Source: Novosphingobium resinovorum
Lineage (GTDB): Bacteria > Pseudomonadota > Alphaproteobacteria > Sphingomonadales > Sphingomonadaceae
Direction of reading: 5' to 3'
Length of the DNA stretch: 64,000 bases
Assembly (NCBI RefSeq): GCF_027922145.1
Contig: NZ_BSFC01000021.1
Coordinates: forward strand, 124,001 to 188,000
The position numbers were made by a program, and so were the translations under genes. The notes under the pieces were generated by a model. It saw only the letters and a list, made by a program, of their open reading frames with translations, made no database searches and was not told the origin of the DNA. The stretch's first letter is position 1. Each line of letters starts with the position of its first letter. This document shows positions 8,458-16,575 of this stretch, piece after piece.

Positions 8458-9855
8458 ATGATGAAGCAGACTTTAGCGGCCCTCCTCGCCGCCACCGCCC
8501 TTTCCGCCTGCGCCGTCGGGCCGGACCATGTGGCCCCGACCCCGCCCGCTTCGGCCGAGGCCCCGTTCGTCGGCGTGCAAAGCGCGGACGTCACCACGGC
8601 GGCCCCCGACGACACCTGGTGGAAGCTCTACAACGACCCGGCGCTGAACGCCCTCGTCACCGACGCGCTGGCCGCCAACACCGACATCCGTGTCGCCGTG
8701 GCGCGCATCGAGAAGGCCCGCGCCACCTTGCGCGGATCGCGCGCCGACCGCCTGCCCTCCACCGACCTCAGCGCCACCGGCACGTACGGCCGCGTGTCGG
8801 AAAGCCAGGTGCTGCCCGGCTTCGACCGCGAGGGCCGCCGGGTCGATGGCGGGCTCTCGGTGAACTACGAGGTGGACCTGTTCGGCCGCGTCAAGCGCGG
8901 TATCGAAGCCTCGCGCGCGGACCTCGCCGCCGCGCAGGAGGACGCCGACGCGGTGCGTGTCACGGTGGTCGCCGACACCGTGCGCGCCTATGTCGACGCC
9001 ACCAGCGCCAACGAACAGATCGACGTCGCCCAGCGCACCGTCGACCTGCTCGCCCGCTCGGAGCGTATCACCAATGCCCGCTTCGAACGCGGCCTCAACC
9101 AGAAGCTGGACGTCATCCGCGTCACCCAACTGCGCGAGGCGCAGGCTGCCGCCATCCCGACGCTTCAGGCCCGCCGCGACGCCGCCCTGTTCCGCATCGC
9201 CGTCCTGACCGGCCGCACCCCGCAAGACTTGCCCGACAGCGTGATCGCCCGCGACACCACCCCCAACGTCGCCACCCCCATCCCGGTCGGCGACGGCGCC
9301 ACGCTGCTCGCCCGCCGCCCCGACGTGAAGGCCGCCGAGCGCCGCCTCGCCGCCGACACCGCGCGCATCGGCGTGGCGACGGCGGACCTCTACCCGCGCA
9401 TCACGCTGGGCGGCTCGATCGGCACCACGGCGGTCGGCGCGACCGACGTGTTCGGCGGCGGCCCGCTGCGCTGGCTGCTCGGCCCGCTGATCTCGTGGGC
9501 CTTCCCCAACCAGGAAGCGATCCGCGCCCGCATCAACGAAAGCAAGGCCGACGCCAAGGCCGACCTCGCCACCTTCGACGGCACCGTGCTGACCGCGCTG
9601 GGCGAAACCGAGACGGCCCTGTCCGCCTACCGCAACGCCCTGCTCCGGCAGGAACGCCTCGCCGCCTCACGCGACGCGGCGAACCGCGCGGCCAACGTCA
9701 GCCTCGCCCGCCAGAGCCGGGGCCAGATCGATGCGCTCAACGTCCTCGACGCCCAGCGCACGCTGGCGAGCGCCGAAGCGGATTCCGCAGCCGCGAAACG
9801 CGAGGTCGCCTTCGCGCAAGTCGATCTGTTCCGCGCGCTGGGAGGGCGGTGGTAG
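8458..9855 (+). CDS. RND efflux outer-membrane lipoprotein, NodT/OprM family
   Basis: A 465-residue outer-membrane channel (TolC fold) completing the tripartite pump. The signal peptide carries a lipobox, TALSACAVGPDHVAPTPP, so Cys20 would be lipidated. The body has two outer-membrane-efflux repeats of long amphipathic helices; DTWWKLYNDPALNALV and NYEVDLFGRVKRGIE are family hallmarks, with matching segments in the second half (ADLYPRITLGGSIG, SRGQIDALNVLDAQRTL). Two ATG codons (8458, 8461) are possible starts. Third structural gene of the efflux operon, separated from the pump by a family C repeat. Confidence 0.94.
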   Translation: MMKQTLAALLAATALSACAVGPDHVAPTPPASAEAPFVGVQSADVTTAAPDDTWWKLYNDPALNALVTDALAANTDIRVAVARIEKARATLRGSRADRLPSTDLSATGTYGRVSESQVLPGFDREGRRVDGGLSVNYEVDLFGRVKRGIEASRADLAAAQEDADAVRVTVVADTVRAYVDATSANEQIDVAQRTVDLLARSERITNARFERGLNQKLDVIRVTQLREAQAAAIPTLQARRDAALFRIAVLTGRTPQDLPDSVIARDTTPNVATPIPVGDGATLLARRPDVKAAERRLAADTARIGVATADLYPRITLGGSIGTTAVGATDVFGGGPLRWLLGPLISWAFPNQEAIRARINESKADAKADLATFDGTVLTALGETETALSAYRNALLRQERLAASRDAANRAANVSLARQSRGQIDALNVLDAQRTLASAEADSAAAKREVAFAQVDLFRALGGRW

Positions 9856-9870
9856 AACCCCACTTCCATC

Positions 9871-9938
9871 ATTGCGAGCATAGCGAAGCAATCCAGGGCG
9901 ACACAGAACTGCCTGGATTGCTTCGCTATGCTCGCAAT
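9871..9938. repeat. Intergenic inverted-repeat element, family B, copy 1
   Basis: A perfect 27-bp inverted repeat: 9871-9897 (begins ATTGCGAGCATAGCGAAGCA) and 9912-9938, with a 14-bp loop. It lies 15 bp after the efflux channel stop, where the hairpin could end or stabilise the operon transcript. Further copies are at 22461-22559 and 34657-34742, with a half-copy at 15228-15263. Confidence 0.8.
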
Positions 9939-9954
9939 GACGAGAGGAGGACTA

Positions 9955-9967
9955 TTTAGTATACAAA
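9955..9967. promoter_or_regulatory. GntR-type operator candidate, copy 1
   Basis: TTTAGTATACAAA is identical over 13 bp to 13701-13713, the promoter side of the reverse-strand operon. Its GTATAC core with flanking T/A tracts resembles operators of GntR-family regulators. It lies 140 bp upstream of the GntR gene. Confidence 0.55.
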
Positions 9968-10064
9968 GCACTTTCTCCAAGACCTCCGTTGGCATATCAT
10001 CGTGAGGGTTGCCGTGCGCATCGAAGCCGTCGTTCGCGGAGGTTAAGGTAACGCTGTGGCCCCC

Positions 10065-10094
10065 TTGTGTGCCGTTGAGTGCCGTTGTGTGCCG
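10065..10094. repeat. Three tandem 10-bp repeats upstream of the GntR gene
   Basis: TTGTGTGCCG, TTGAGTGCCG and TTGTGTGCCG follow one another without spacers, 12 bp ahead of the GntR start. The middle unit also occurs twice in tandem at 16935-16954. One-turn spacing would allow cooperative protein binding, but the role is unknown. Confidence 0.5.
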
Positions 10095-10106
10095 GGAAGG
10101 TTTTGA

Positions 10107-10748
10107 GTGTCGAAAGCCAGCGATCAGGCCTACGAAGAGCTGCGCAGCCGCATCCTGTCAGGCGAACTCGCGCCCGGCACGCAGCTGAAGGAAGAGGAAC
10201 TGGCGACCTTGTGCGGTGTCTCGCGCACCCCGGTTCGCGCCGCGATCCGCCAGCTTGAGGCCGAACTTTTCGTCCGCCGCACCGACAGCCAGCGCTCCTT
10301 CGTCGCCGAGTGGAACAACGACGATCTGGAAGAAGTCTTCGTGCTGCGCGGCATGCTCGAAGCCTACGCCGTCCGCCGCGCCGCCACCCGCGCCAACGCG
10401 AGCGTCATCTCCGGCTTGAACGCCGCGAACGAGGCGATGCGTACGGTGATCGAGGCGCTAGACTTCGACCTGCCCGCCTACCTTGCCGCCAATGCCCGCT
10501 TCCACGCGCTGATCCTGGAGACGGCGGCCTCCGACCGCCTCGCCTCGCTGCTCGGCAAGCTGGTGTTGCAGCCGGTGGTACAGCAGACGGTGCGCGCCTA
10601 CAGCCGCGAGCAACTGCTGCGCAGCTACCGCGAGCACGTCGAGATCACGACCGCCCTGGCCCAGCGCGATCCCGACTGGGCCGAAGCGCTGATGACGGCG
10701 CACATTCGCCGCGCGCTTCACGCCAGGCTGGAGCCTGCGGAGGGGTGA
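10107..10748 (+). CDS. GntR family transcriptional regulator, FCD (FadR C-terminal) subfamily
   Basis: A 213-residue regulator. The N-terminal winged helix-turn-helix (about residues 3-70) includes AYEELRSRILSGELAPGTQL and LCGVSRTPVRAAIRQLE. The C-terminal FCD helical bundle (about 80-205) has the usual metal/ligand-binding pattern: ANARFHALILETA, YSREQLLRSYREHVEIT and ALMTAHIRRALH. The start is GTG 10107 with GGGAAGG upstream. It is convergent with the CoA-transferase operon and shares a 13-bp box with that operon's promoter, so it probably represses a pathway whose inducer is a carboxylic acid. Confidence 0.9.
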   Translation: MSKASDQAYEELRSRILSGELAPGTQLKEEELATLCGVSRTPVRAAIRQLEAELFVRRTDSQRSFVAEWNNDDLEEVFVLRGMLEAYAVRRAATRANASVISGLNAANEAMRTVIEALDFDLPAYLAANARFHALILETAASDRLASLLGKLVLQPVVQQTVRAYSREQLLRSYREHVEITTALAQRDPDWAEALMTAHIRRALHARLEPAEG

Positions 10749-10757
10749 TTGCCCCCT

Positions 10758-10879
10758 TATCCTCCCTGTCCCGCAGCGATGGGGAGGTAGCACCCGCAGG
10801 GCTGCCGGAGGGGTTATCCCCCTCCACTACCCGCTTCGCGGGCGGTCCCCCTCCCCATTCCTGCGGAACGGGGAGGATA
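10758..10879. repeat. Intergenic inverted-repeat element, family D
   Basis: Two 30-bp arms (10758-10787 and 10850-10879) are inverted with about four mismatches and have TATCCTCCC outer ends and ATGGGGAGG inner ends. The centre contains a smaller CCGCTTCGCGGG palindrome. It fills the gap between the convergent GntR and CoA-transferase genes and could terminate both transcripts. Confidence 0.65.
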
Positions 10880-10883
10880 GTGA

Positions 10884-12095
10884 TCAGATCGCCGCGCCGG
10901 CCTTCAGGGCCGCGATTTCGTCCTCGCTCATGCCCAGCAGGTCGCCGTAGATCTCGGCATTGTCCTGCCCGATCTCCAGCGGCGCGCGGCGGCGAACCGA
11001 AGACGGCGTCGCCGAGAGCTTGGGGAAGGCGTTTTGCATCTTGAACGAACCCCACTGCGGATGCTCGACGTCGATCAGCGCCTCGCGCGCGGCGAAGTGC
11101 GGGTCGGACAGCATCTCCGGCGCCCGGTAGATCTTGCCGGCGGGGATCGAGAATTCGATCATCTTCTCCTCCAGTTCGTCCACCGTCAGCGTGCGGGTCC
11201 AATCGGAGATGAGATCGTCCAACTCGGTCTGGCGCTCGCCGCGTGCCACGTGGGTCGCATAGCGCTCGTCGGTGCCGAGTTCGGGGCGGCCCATGGCCTG
11301 ACACAGCCGCTTGAAGATCGCGTCCTGATTAGCGCCGATCAGGTACTCGCCGTCGCTGGTGGGATAGACGTTCGACGGCGCGATACCTTCAAGGATCGAG
11401 CCGGTACGCTTGCGGACATGGTCGGAAACCATGTACTCGGGCACCAGGCTCTCCATGACCTGCAGCACCGCCTCGTAGAGCGCGCTGTCCACCACCTGGC
11501 CCTTGCCGGTGCGCTCGCGGGCGTGGAGCGCGGCCAGCGCGCCCATGCAGCCGTAAGTCGCGGCAAGGCTGTCACCGATGGAGACGCCCATGCGGCTCGG
11601 CGCGCGGTCGGGATCGCCGACGATGTAGCGCCATCCGCCCATGGCCTCGCCGATGCCGCCGAAGCCCGCGCGCGAGGAATACGGCCCGGTCTGGCCGTAG
11701 CCCGAAACGCGCACGATGATCAGGCGCGGGTTGATCTCATGCAGCACGTCCGGGCCGAGGCCCCACTTTTCCATGGTGCCGGGCTTGAAGTTCTCGATCA
11801 GGATGTCGGCGTGGGCGACGAGCTTGCGCACGATCTCCTGACCTTCGGGCACGCGCAAGTTGGCGCTGACCGACTTCTTGTTGCGGGCGACCACTTCCCA
11901 CCACAGCTTGGCGTCGCCGTGGCCCCAGTTGCGCATGGGGTCGCCGCCGCCTTTCCCGTCGATCTGCGGCGGTTCGACCTTGATGACTTCGGCGCCCATG
12001 TCGCCCAGCAACTGGCCGCAGAACGGCCCTGCGATGAGCTGGCCGAGTTCGACCACGCGGATGTCGGTCAAGGCTCCGGTGTTAGGGGTGTCCAT
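10884..12095 (-). CDS. CaiB/BaiF family CoA-transferase (class III)
   Basis: A 403-residue class III CoA-transferase that would load CoA onto a carboxylate. The N-terminal Rossmann part has IRVVELGQLIAGPFCGQLL and GAEVIKVEPP. The catalytic Asp is expected in RMGVSIGDSLAATYGCMGA, and the GKGQVVDSALYEAV segment is typical. Start ATG 12095 lies 6 bp after the HMG-CoA-lyase-like stop, so the genes form one operon. The partner genes suggest the product is cleaved by the lyase, as in activation of hydroxymethylglutarate- or citramalate-like acids. The true acid cannot be read from sequence. Confidence 0.92.
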   Translation of the reverse strand: MDTPNTGALTDIRVVELGQLIAGPFCGQLLGDMGAEVIKVEPPQIDGKGGGDPMRNWGHGDAKLWWEVVARNKKSVSANLRVPEGQEIVRKLVAHADILIENFKPGTMEKWGLGPDVLHEINPRLIIVRVSGYGQTGPYSSRAGFGGIGEAMGGWRYIVGDPDRAPSRMGVSIGDSLAATYGCMGALAALHARERTGKGQVVDSALYEAVLQVMESLVPEYMVSDHVRKRTGSILEGIAPSNVYPTSDGEYLIGANQDAIFKRLCQAMGRPELGTDERYATHVARGERQTELDDLISDWTRTLTVDELEEKMIEFSIPAGKIYRAPEMLSDPHFAAREALIDVEHPQWGSFKMQNAFPKLSATPSSVRRRAPLEIGQDNAEIYGDLLGMSEDEIAALKAGAAI

Positions 12096-12100
12096 GGCGG

Positions 12101-13012
12101 TCAGGCTTTCTGTTCGATGGTCTGCGGGAACGAGCCGGCGCGGCTCACCATTGCGGGAAGGGGCTTGTTCATGATCGTTTCCAGCCACTTGGCGTGGCCG
12201 ATCGCGGCAGCAAGGTCGTAGCCGGTCGCGACATCCGAGCGATCCAGCATGTAGAGCAGGTCTTCGGTGGCGATGTTGCCGGTGGCGTTGGGCGCGAAGG
12301 GACAGCCGCCGATCCCGCCAAGCGCGGCGTCGAGCGTGGTCGCCCCCGCCTCGATCGCGGCCCAGGCATTGGCGATGCCGGTGTTGCGCGTGTTGTGGAG
12401 GTGGACGCGGACCGGAATGCCGCCGATCGCCTCGCGCACTTGGGTTACGAGGCGCGATACCTGGGCGGGCACGGCGACGCCGATGGTGTCGGCTAGCGCG
12501 ATCTCGCGCGGGGCCACTTCGGCGAGCTTGCGGGCCATGGCGACGACGCGTTCGGCGGGCACTTCGCCTTCGAACGGGCAGCCGAACGCGGCGCCGATGG
12601 TCACCTGACCGCTCTTGCCCGCTGCCTTGGCGGCCTGCACGATTTCGGAGGCGACGGCGATGGATTCGTCGCTGGTCTGGCCCTGGTTGCGCATCGCGAA
12701 ACCGTCGGTCGAGACGCAGACCGCGCCCGCTTCGTCGATACCGGCGGCGAGACCGCGCTCCAGCCCGCGCATGTTCATGACGAGGCCCACGTACGTCAGG
12801 TCGCCCCGGCGCGGCAGCATGGCGAGGAGTTCGTCAGTGCCCGCCATCTGCGGCACCTTCTTGGGGTTCACGAAGCTGCCGACCTCGATCCGGCGGGCGC
12901 CGCAGTCGATCAGGCGGCGGATCAGTTCGGCCTTGTCTTCCAGCGAGACGAGAACTTTCTCGTTCTGCAAGCCGTCGCGCGGGGCAACTTCGACGATCTC
13001 GATCGCGGTCAT
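12101..13012 (-). CDS. Hydroxymethylglutaryl-CoA lyase family enzyme
   Basis: A 303-residue TIM-barrel lyase of the HMGL/DRE-TIM family that splits a 3-hydroxy-3-methylacyl-CoA into acetyl-CoA and a keto product. Motifs: EVAPRDGLQNE (catalytic Arg-Asp), SFVNPKKVPQMAG, RVHLHNTRNTGIANAW (metal-binding HxH) and GGIGGCPFAPNATGNIATED, with the active-site-loop Cys. Leucine-pathway enzymes usually have HLHDT or HCHDT where this one has HLHNT, so the substrate may differ from HMG-CoA. ATG 13012 overlaps the preceding stop by four bases (ATGA), which argues for translational coupling. Confidence 0.92.
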   Translation of the reverse strand: MTAIEIVEVAPRDGLQNEKVLVSLEDKAELIRRLIDCGARRIEVGSFVNPKKVPQMAGTDELLAMLPRRGDLTYVGLVMNMRGLERGLAAGIDEAGAVCVSTDGFAMRNQGQTSDESIAVASEIVQAAKAAGKSGQVTIGAAFGCPFEGEVPAERVVAMARKLAEVAPREIALADTIGVAVPAQVSRLVTQVREAIGGIPVRVHLHNTRNTGIANAWAAIEAGATTLDAALGGIGGCPFAPNATGNIATEDLLYMLDRSDVATGYDLAAAIGHAKWLETIMNKPLPAMVSRAGSFPQTIEQKA

Positions 13013-13650
13013 CGAATGGTCTCCAGTTCGGACAGATAGGTGATGATCGCCTCTTCCGAGACGACGTCTGCATATTTCGCGTTCATGTCGAAGAGGTTGG
13101 CCTTGTGCGGCTCGGGATGGCGATCGCCGCAGGCGTCGGCGACGACGGCGGTGCGGAAGCCGTGCGACATGGCATCCACGCAAGTCGCGCGCACGCAGCC
13201 GCTGGTGGACAGGCCGCCGAGGATCACCTGGTCGATGCCCCGCGCGGTCAGCGTCGCGGCCAGCGAAGTTCCGAAGAACGCGCTGGGGTACTGCTTGGAC
13301 AGCACGATCTCGTCCGTCTGCGGCTCCAGCCCCTTGGGCCATGCCCCCATCGGGTTGCCTGCTACGAAAGCCTCGAGCGCGGGCACTTTCTCGAAGAAGC
13401 GGCCGCCGTCGACGCCGCCGGGATGATAAATCACGTTGGTCAGGATCACCGGCACGCCTGCCACCCGAGCGGCCTTGCGTATCCGCAGCGCCGATGCAAG
13501 CGCGGTCTCGACCCCGGCATAGAGGGGGCTGTCGGGAGCGAAGTAGGCTTCGACGAAATCGATCAGGATCAACGCCGGGCGCTGCCCGAAACCGGCCTTG
13601 CCGCCGAATGCTCCGGCGTAATTGTCTTCCAGCGCAGCATTCGCCGCCAT
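13009..13650 (-). CDS. Isochorismatase-family cysteine hydrolase
   Basis: A 213-residue hydrolase with the Asp-Lys-Cys triad of the family: Asp in ALILIDFVEAYF, Lys in IVLSKQYPSAFFGT, Cys in GLSTSGCVRATCVDAM. Relatives include N-carbamoylsarcosine amidase and maleamate amidohydrolase, so an amide-hydrolysing role is more likely here than isochorismate hydrolysis. It is the first gene of the operon and is followed by the lyase with an ATGA overlap. The pathway read from gene order is amide hydrolysis, CoA loading and C-C cleavage. This is inference; no substrate is identified. Confidence 0.88.
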   Translation of the reverse strand: MAANAALEDNYAGAFGGKAGFGQRPALILIDFVEAYFAPDSPLYAGVETALASALRIRKAARVAGVPVILTNVIYHPGGVDGGRFFEKVPALEAFVAGNPMGAWPKGLEPQTDEIVLSKQYPSAFFGTSLAATLTARGIDQVILGGLSTSGCVRATCVDAMSHGFRTAVVADACGDRHPEPHKANLFDMNAKYADVVSEEAIITYLSELETIR

Positions 13651-13700
13651 CGCATAAGCTCCCGGTGAGCCGTCGAATCAACACGGCTACATTTTGCATT

Positions 13701-13713
13701 TTTAGTATACAAA
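13701..13713. promoter_or_regulatory. GntR-type operator candidate, copy 2
   Basis: TTTAGTATACAAA, identical to 9955-9967. It lies 51 bp upstream of the isochorismatase-like start on the reverse strand, inside an AT-rich stretch, and within the divergent spacer that also serves the TauD-type dioxygenase. Confidence 0.6.
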
Positions 13714-13895
13714 AAATCACTTAGTCAACGTAAATCAGCCCGATGCGCAGGGTTTGAACCGAAATCAGTGCACAGAAACGGGTTACGGCGTTGGTCCTCA
13801 GGGTGTTTTCGCGCACGTTCGCGTGCGTCCAGCATCAAGACATCGCTTTGCTGTCATGCCTAGAGTGCCGCTACTCGTCACAGGAGACATGCCGC

Positions 13896-14984
13896 ATGAC
13901 CGTCGCCGAAGTCCGTTCTTCCGCTCTTGGCCCCGTGCTGACCGCCGCCGCGTGGCGCGGGGACCGTCTCATGGAGGGGCAGGAGTGGGTCTACGAACTC
14001 GATGCGGCCCAGCTCGCCGAACTGGAAACGCTGGGAAAGCGCTTCCTCGAGGACGACCCGGACCTTCGCTTCGTACAGGCACAGGACTACCCGCTGCTCG
14101 CCTGTGCAGAAGCGGTGGCTGCATGGCGGGACGACGTGGATTTCGGACGCGGCTTCGTGTTGGTGCGCGGGCTGCGCTCGGACCTTTATTCGGACGCACT
14201 ATCCTGCGCGATCTACTACGTGCTCGGCCTGCACATGGGCGATCCGATCCGCCAGAACGAGATGGGCGACCTGCTCGACCACGTCTACGCCACCAGCGAC
14301 AAGACGATGGACGATCCCACTGCGAAGTCCTCCAAGGTGCGCGACAAGCTGGTCTATCATTCCGACAGTTCGGACATCGTGGCGCTGATGTGCCTGCGCG
14401 GCGCCCGCGAGGGCGGACTGTCGTGTCTGGTCTCGGGCGCGGAGATCTACAACGAAATCCTGCGCCGCCGACCGGACCTTGCGCATCTACTGCTGGAGCC
14501 GTTCCACTGGGACTGGCGGCGACAGGACCAGGAGGCTCCGGCCGATACCTATACCTCCCCGGTGGTGAGCGTCGAGGACGGGGTGTTCTCGATGTACGCA
14601 GGCTCGCTCTACATCGTGACGGCGCAAGAGTACCCCGGCGTGCCGAAGCTGACCGAGGACCAGCTGGAAGTGCTACGCCTCTTCGACGAGATCACGTACG
14701 AGCCGGGCATGGCGATCGCCATGGACTTCCGGCCCGGAGACATCCAGTGGCTGTCGAACTACGCCGCGCTCCATTCGCGCACCGAGTTCTTCGACTGGCC
14801 CGAACCCCAGCGCAAGCGCCATCTCCTGCGCCTCTGGCTGTCGAGCAAGACCGACCGCCCGGTGGTCGAGGGCTTCGGCAAGAACGGTGTCGTGCAGCAG
14901 CGAGACGCTCACCGTGACGGCGTGGAGCATCCCGATGCGCGCTTCTCGATCCGTACGATGTCCGTTCCGCGTCTGATCTCCTGA
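13896..14984 (+). CDS. TauD/TfdA-type Fe(II)/2-oxoglutarate dioxygenase
   Basis: A 362-residue non-haem iron oxygenase that would hydroxylate a small acid while decarboxylating 2-oxoglutarate. The iron ligands are expected in LVYHSDSSDIVAL (HxD) and YAALHSRTEF (distal His), with the 2-oxoglutarate-binding Arg in QRKRHLLRLWL. GFVLVRGL, early in the chain, is typical of TauD folds. ATG 13896 follows an AGGAG ribosome-binding site at 13882. It faces away from the isochorismatase/lyase/CoA-transferase operon and shares its promoter region, so it may provide the first oxidation of the same compound. Terminal residues 325-362 are less conserved. Confidence 0.88.
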   Translation: MTVAEVRSSALGPVLTAAAWRGDRLMEGQEWVYELDAAQLAELETLGKRFLEDDPDLRFVQAQDYPLLACAEAVAAWRDDVDFGRGFVLVRGLRSDLYSDALSCAIYYVLGLHMGDPIRQNEMGDLLDHVYATSDKTMDDPTAKSSKVRDKLVYHSDSSDIVALMCLRGAREGGLSCLVSGAEIYNEILRRRPDLAHLLLEPFHWDWRRQDQEAPADTYTSPVVSVEDGVFSMYAGSLYIVTAQEYPGVPKLTEDQLEVLRLFDEITYEPGMAIAMDFRPGDIQWLSNYAALHSRTEFFDWPEPQRKRHLLRLWLSSKTDRPVVEGFGKNGVVQQRDAHRDGVEHPDARFSIRTMSVPRLIS

Positions 14985-15068
14985 TCCGGCTCCTCGTCAT
15001 GGCAGTCAGATTCGATCTGGAAGACTTCGCGAAACGTCGCGACCTGTACGCGCTTGCCGCCATATGAA

Positions 15069-15206
15069 ATGGGAATACCGGTGCATGTTTCCGCAATTGC
15101 CCTGCTGGCAGGCATTGCGACCTTGGCCGCCGTTCCGGTCGAGGTCGACCTGATCCGCTCACGGTTCAGGGCTCCCAAGGATGTGGTCCCGGCGGCGAAG
15201 AAGTAA
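15069..15206 (+). CDS. Possible 45-residue membrane peptide
   Basis: The frame starts MGIPVHVSAIALLAGIATLA and ends with a basic tail (VPAAKK). It has one hydrophobic helix (about residues 5-25) followed by DLIRSRFRAPKD, a shape typical of small inner-membrane proteins. There is no obvious ribosome-binding site, and no homology is recognised. It could equally be a chance frame. Confidence 0.3.
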   Translation: MGIPVHVSAIALLAGIATLAAVPVEVDLIRSRFRAPKDVVPAAKK

Positions 15207-15227
15207 GCGGCGGCCGGCTGGCAATTG

Positions 15228-15263
15228 CCCTGGATTGCCTCGGCCCTTAGGGCTTCGCAATGA
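15228..15263. repeat. Half-copy of family B intergenic repeat
   Basis: CCTGGATTGCCTCGGCCCTT...GCTTCGCAATGA resembles the right arm of the family B elements (compare 22515-22550). The left arm is missing, so this is a decayed copy. Confidence 0.5.
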
Positions 15264-15366
15264 ACAAGGGGATGCGGAGACGGAGGGCGTCACACCTACC
15301 CTCACCGCATCACAACCCTCCAAAGGGGCTGGACAGTGGCCCGGCTGCTCCGACAAGAGAGGCGGC

Positions 15367-16548
15367 ATGAAGACCAAGATGTTTCTGGCCGCCCTCTGCG
15401 GAGCCGCCCTGATCTCCGTTCCGGCCCACGCAGCTGTAAAATGGGCTGGCGCATGGGGTTATGCCCCGGCCGACAGTGGTACGGGAGAACCGGAACAGCC
15501 CGCCGGAACTTACCGCTACCGCGTGCGGCTGACGCAGGCAGGCGATGCAATGCAGCTCACCTTCAGTAACGCGGAAGGAGACAAGGCAATCGCGATCGGC
15601 GCGGTGACGATCGCGAGTCCATCGGGGCCGGTGGGGACGGAGACCGGGGCGAACCCGGTCCATCCGATCCGCTTCTCGGGATTGCAGGCGGTGGCGCTGC
15701 CCAAGGGTGGAACGGTGATCAGCGATCCGATCCTCGCGCCGTTCCACAATGCGCAGGACGTGATCGTCAGCGTGACCTTCTCTACCCCGACGCGGCCCGG
15801 TCGCACCAACCTCGGCATGGAGATGGCCTTCGCGCCCGCGACGCCGGGGGCGAGCTTCACGCCGATCAAGGTCAGGCCCTATCTCTCGCTGGTGTCGGTG
15901 CGTTCGCCGCAGGCACCTTGCACCGTGGTGGCCTTCGGGGATTCGATCACTGACGGCTTCCTCGGCCTTTCGCCCCAGACGCGCGGTTGGCCCGGCCGTC
16001 TGGCCGAGCGGCTCGCCTCCCTTCCCGCCGCCCAGCGTTGCGGCGTCGTCAACATGGGGATCAGCGGCAATCGGGTGTTGAAAGCGGGCCGGGCGAACTC
16101 CGCGCTCGACCGCTTCTGGCGCGACGTGGCCAGCGTTCCGAACGTCACCCACGTGATCTTCCTCGAAGGCATCAACGACATCGGCGCAGGTACGGAAACC
16201 GGCCCCGACGCGGTGACGGCGGAACAACTGCTCTACGGCTACCGTCAGTTCGTGGAGCGCGCCCATGCTCTCGGGATCAAGGTGATCGGCGGGACCATGA
16301 CCCCGGCCCTGCGCGCCGGGTACATGTCGCCGGTCAAGGAGCGGGTGCGCCAGTCGGTCAACGCCGCGATCCGCAGCGGCAGGGTCTTCGACGGGATCGT
16401 GGATTTCGAGGCGGCCGTGCGCAACCCCGCCGCGCCATCCGACCTGAGGCCCGAATTCGATCCGGGCGATCACCTCCACCCCAACGACGCGGGGCTGAAG
16501 GCGATGGGCGACGCGGTCGATCTGGCCACGCTGAAGCGCCTGCCCTGA
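15367..16548 (+). CDS. Secreted SGNH/GDSL-family hydrolase
   Basis: A 393-residue exported esterase. A signal peptide (residues 1-22, ending SVPAHAAVKW) is followed by a beta-rich N-terminal domain and then the SGNH hydrolase domain from about residue 180. Block I is VAFGDSITDG (nucleophilic Ser), block II NMGISGNRVL (Gly), block III FLEGINDIGAG (Asn), and block V DPGDHLHPNDAGLKAMG (Asp-His). All four signature blocks are present, so it should be active. The domain order matches secreted carbohydrate or lipid esterases of this clan. The neighbours give no substrate. Confidence 0.9.
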   Translation: MKTKMFLAALCGAALISVPAHAAVKWAGAWGYAPADSGTGEPEQPAGTYRYRVRLTQAGDAMQLTFSNAEGDKAIAIGAVTIASPSGPVGTETGANPVHPIRFSGLQAVALPKGGTVISDPILAPFHNAQDVIVSVTFSTPTRPGRTNLGMEMAFAPATPGASFTPIKVRPYLSLVSVRSPQAPCTVVAFGDSITDGFLGLSPQTRGWPGRLAERLASLPAAQRCGVVNMGISGNRVLKAGRANSALDRFWRDVASVPNVTHVIFLEGINDIGAGTETGPDAVTAEQLLYGYRQFVERAHALGIKVIGGTMTPALRAGYMSPVKERVRQSVNAAIRSGRVFDGIVDFEAAVRNPAAPSDLRPEFDPGDHLHPNDAGLKAMGDAVDLATLKRLP

Positions 16549-16575
16549 CAGGCGCCCCGACGCAGCCGGGTTGGG

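Larger units (their letters stand above)
14985..15366. other. 382-bp intergenic stretch
   Basis: It contains one possible 45-codon gene (15069-15206) and a half-copy of the family B repeat (15228-15263). No terminator or promoter is convincing. Confidence 0.4.

Noticed and set aside
8619..9959. A 446-codon forward frame within the outer-membrane channel gene
   Set aside because: Arg/Pro/His-rich out-of-frame translation; the OprM-like frame at 8458-9855 explains the DNA.
13754..14917. A 387-codon forward frame overlapping the TauD-type gene
   Set aside because: Shadow frame with no recognisable domain; the HxD and Arg motifs are in the other frame.
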